Source: Candidatus Omnitrophota bacterium
Lineage (GTDB): Bacteria > Omnitrophota > Gorgyraeia > Gygaellales > Profunditerraquicolaceae
NCBI GenBank assembly: GCA_030691585.1
Contig: JAUYEC010000203.1
Coordinates: forward strand, 1 to 5,113
Direction: 5' to 3'
DNA: 5,113 bases
This document shows positions 5,093 to 5,113 of this stretch, piece by piece. Below the pieces are notes generated by a model that made no database searches, was not told the origin of the DNA, and saw only the letters and a program-made list of their open reading frames with translations. The stretch's first letter is position 1. Every line of letters starts with the position of its first letter. A program made the translations under genes and the position numbers.

Positions 5093-5113
5093 TTAATTCT
5101 GCCTTGCCTTTGA
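5093..5113 (-). other. Possible C-terminal codons of an upstream gene
   Basis: Reading leftward from 5113, one frame gives SKARQN and then TAA at 5095-5093, just before the palindrome. A repeat placed immediately after a stop codon and an expected upstream partner permease make this plausible. The second frame ends at a TAG inside the palindrome, and the third runs on into the permease gene, so the choice is uncertain. Only six codons are visible. Confidence 0.25.

Overview
The window is a compact run of co-directional genes, all on the minus strand. Read in the direction of transcription (high to low coordinates) it holds: the last bases of a possible upstream gene; an inner-membrane permease of a carbohydrate ABC importer (start 5044, stop 4196); a large secreted-type protein joining a TPR-like helical region to a clan GH-A glycosidase-like barrel (4196 to 1743); a secreted protein made of two tandem carbohydrate-binding-like beta-sandwich domains (1620 to 463); and the first 155 codons of a second, shorter GH-A-like protein that begins as a lipoprotein at 466 and runs off the left edge. 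Nothing on the plus strand looks like a gene.

The genes are tightly packed. The permease stop and the next start share one base (TAATG at 4198-4194). The binding-module gene and the lipoprotein gene overlap by four bases (ATGA at 466-463). The only sizeable gap is 122 bp (1621-1742), before a gene with a strong Shine-Dalgarno sequence. Together they look like a glycan-handling operon: exported proteins bind and cleave or remodel a polysaccharide, and the ABC importer takes up the resulting sugars. The substrate cannot be read from the sequence. A beta-glucan is only a guess, from resemblance of the binding module to domains I recall beside beta-1,3-glucanase-like proteins.

The most unusual feature is short palindromic DNA at the gene starts. 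A nested inverted-repeat element of about 168-170 bp (4019-4188) lies inside the 5' end of the large glycosidase gene. It keeps the frame open and separates an ATG-AAG-ATA start from the hydrophobic core of a signal peptide. Removing 168 bp restores a textbook signal sequence (MKIFVVLFIFSSVAFA). A related GTAGGG...CCCTAC palindrome abuts the ribosome binding site of the permease, and an 18-bp RNA stem lies over the lipobox codons of the truncated gene.

The organism is a bacterium with roughly even base composition, signal peptidase I and II type leaders and many dispersed palindromes. The ATCCGAA/GCACGAA-type repeats recall uncultivated lineages such as Omnitrophota or other PVC-related groups, but this is an impression from repeat style, not a demonstrated placement.
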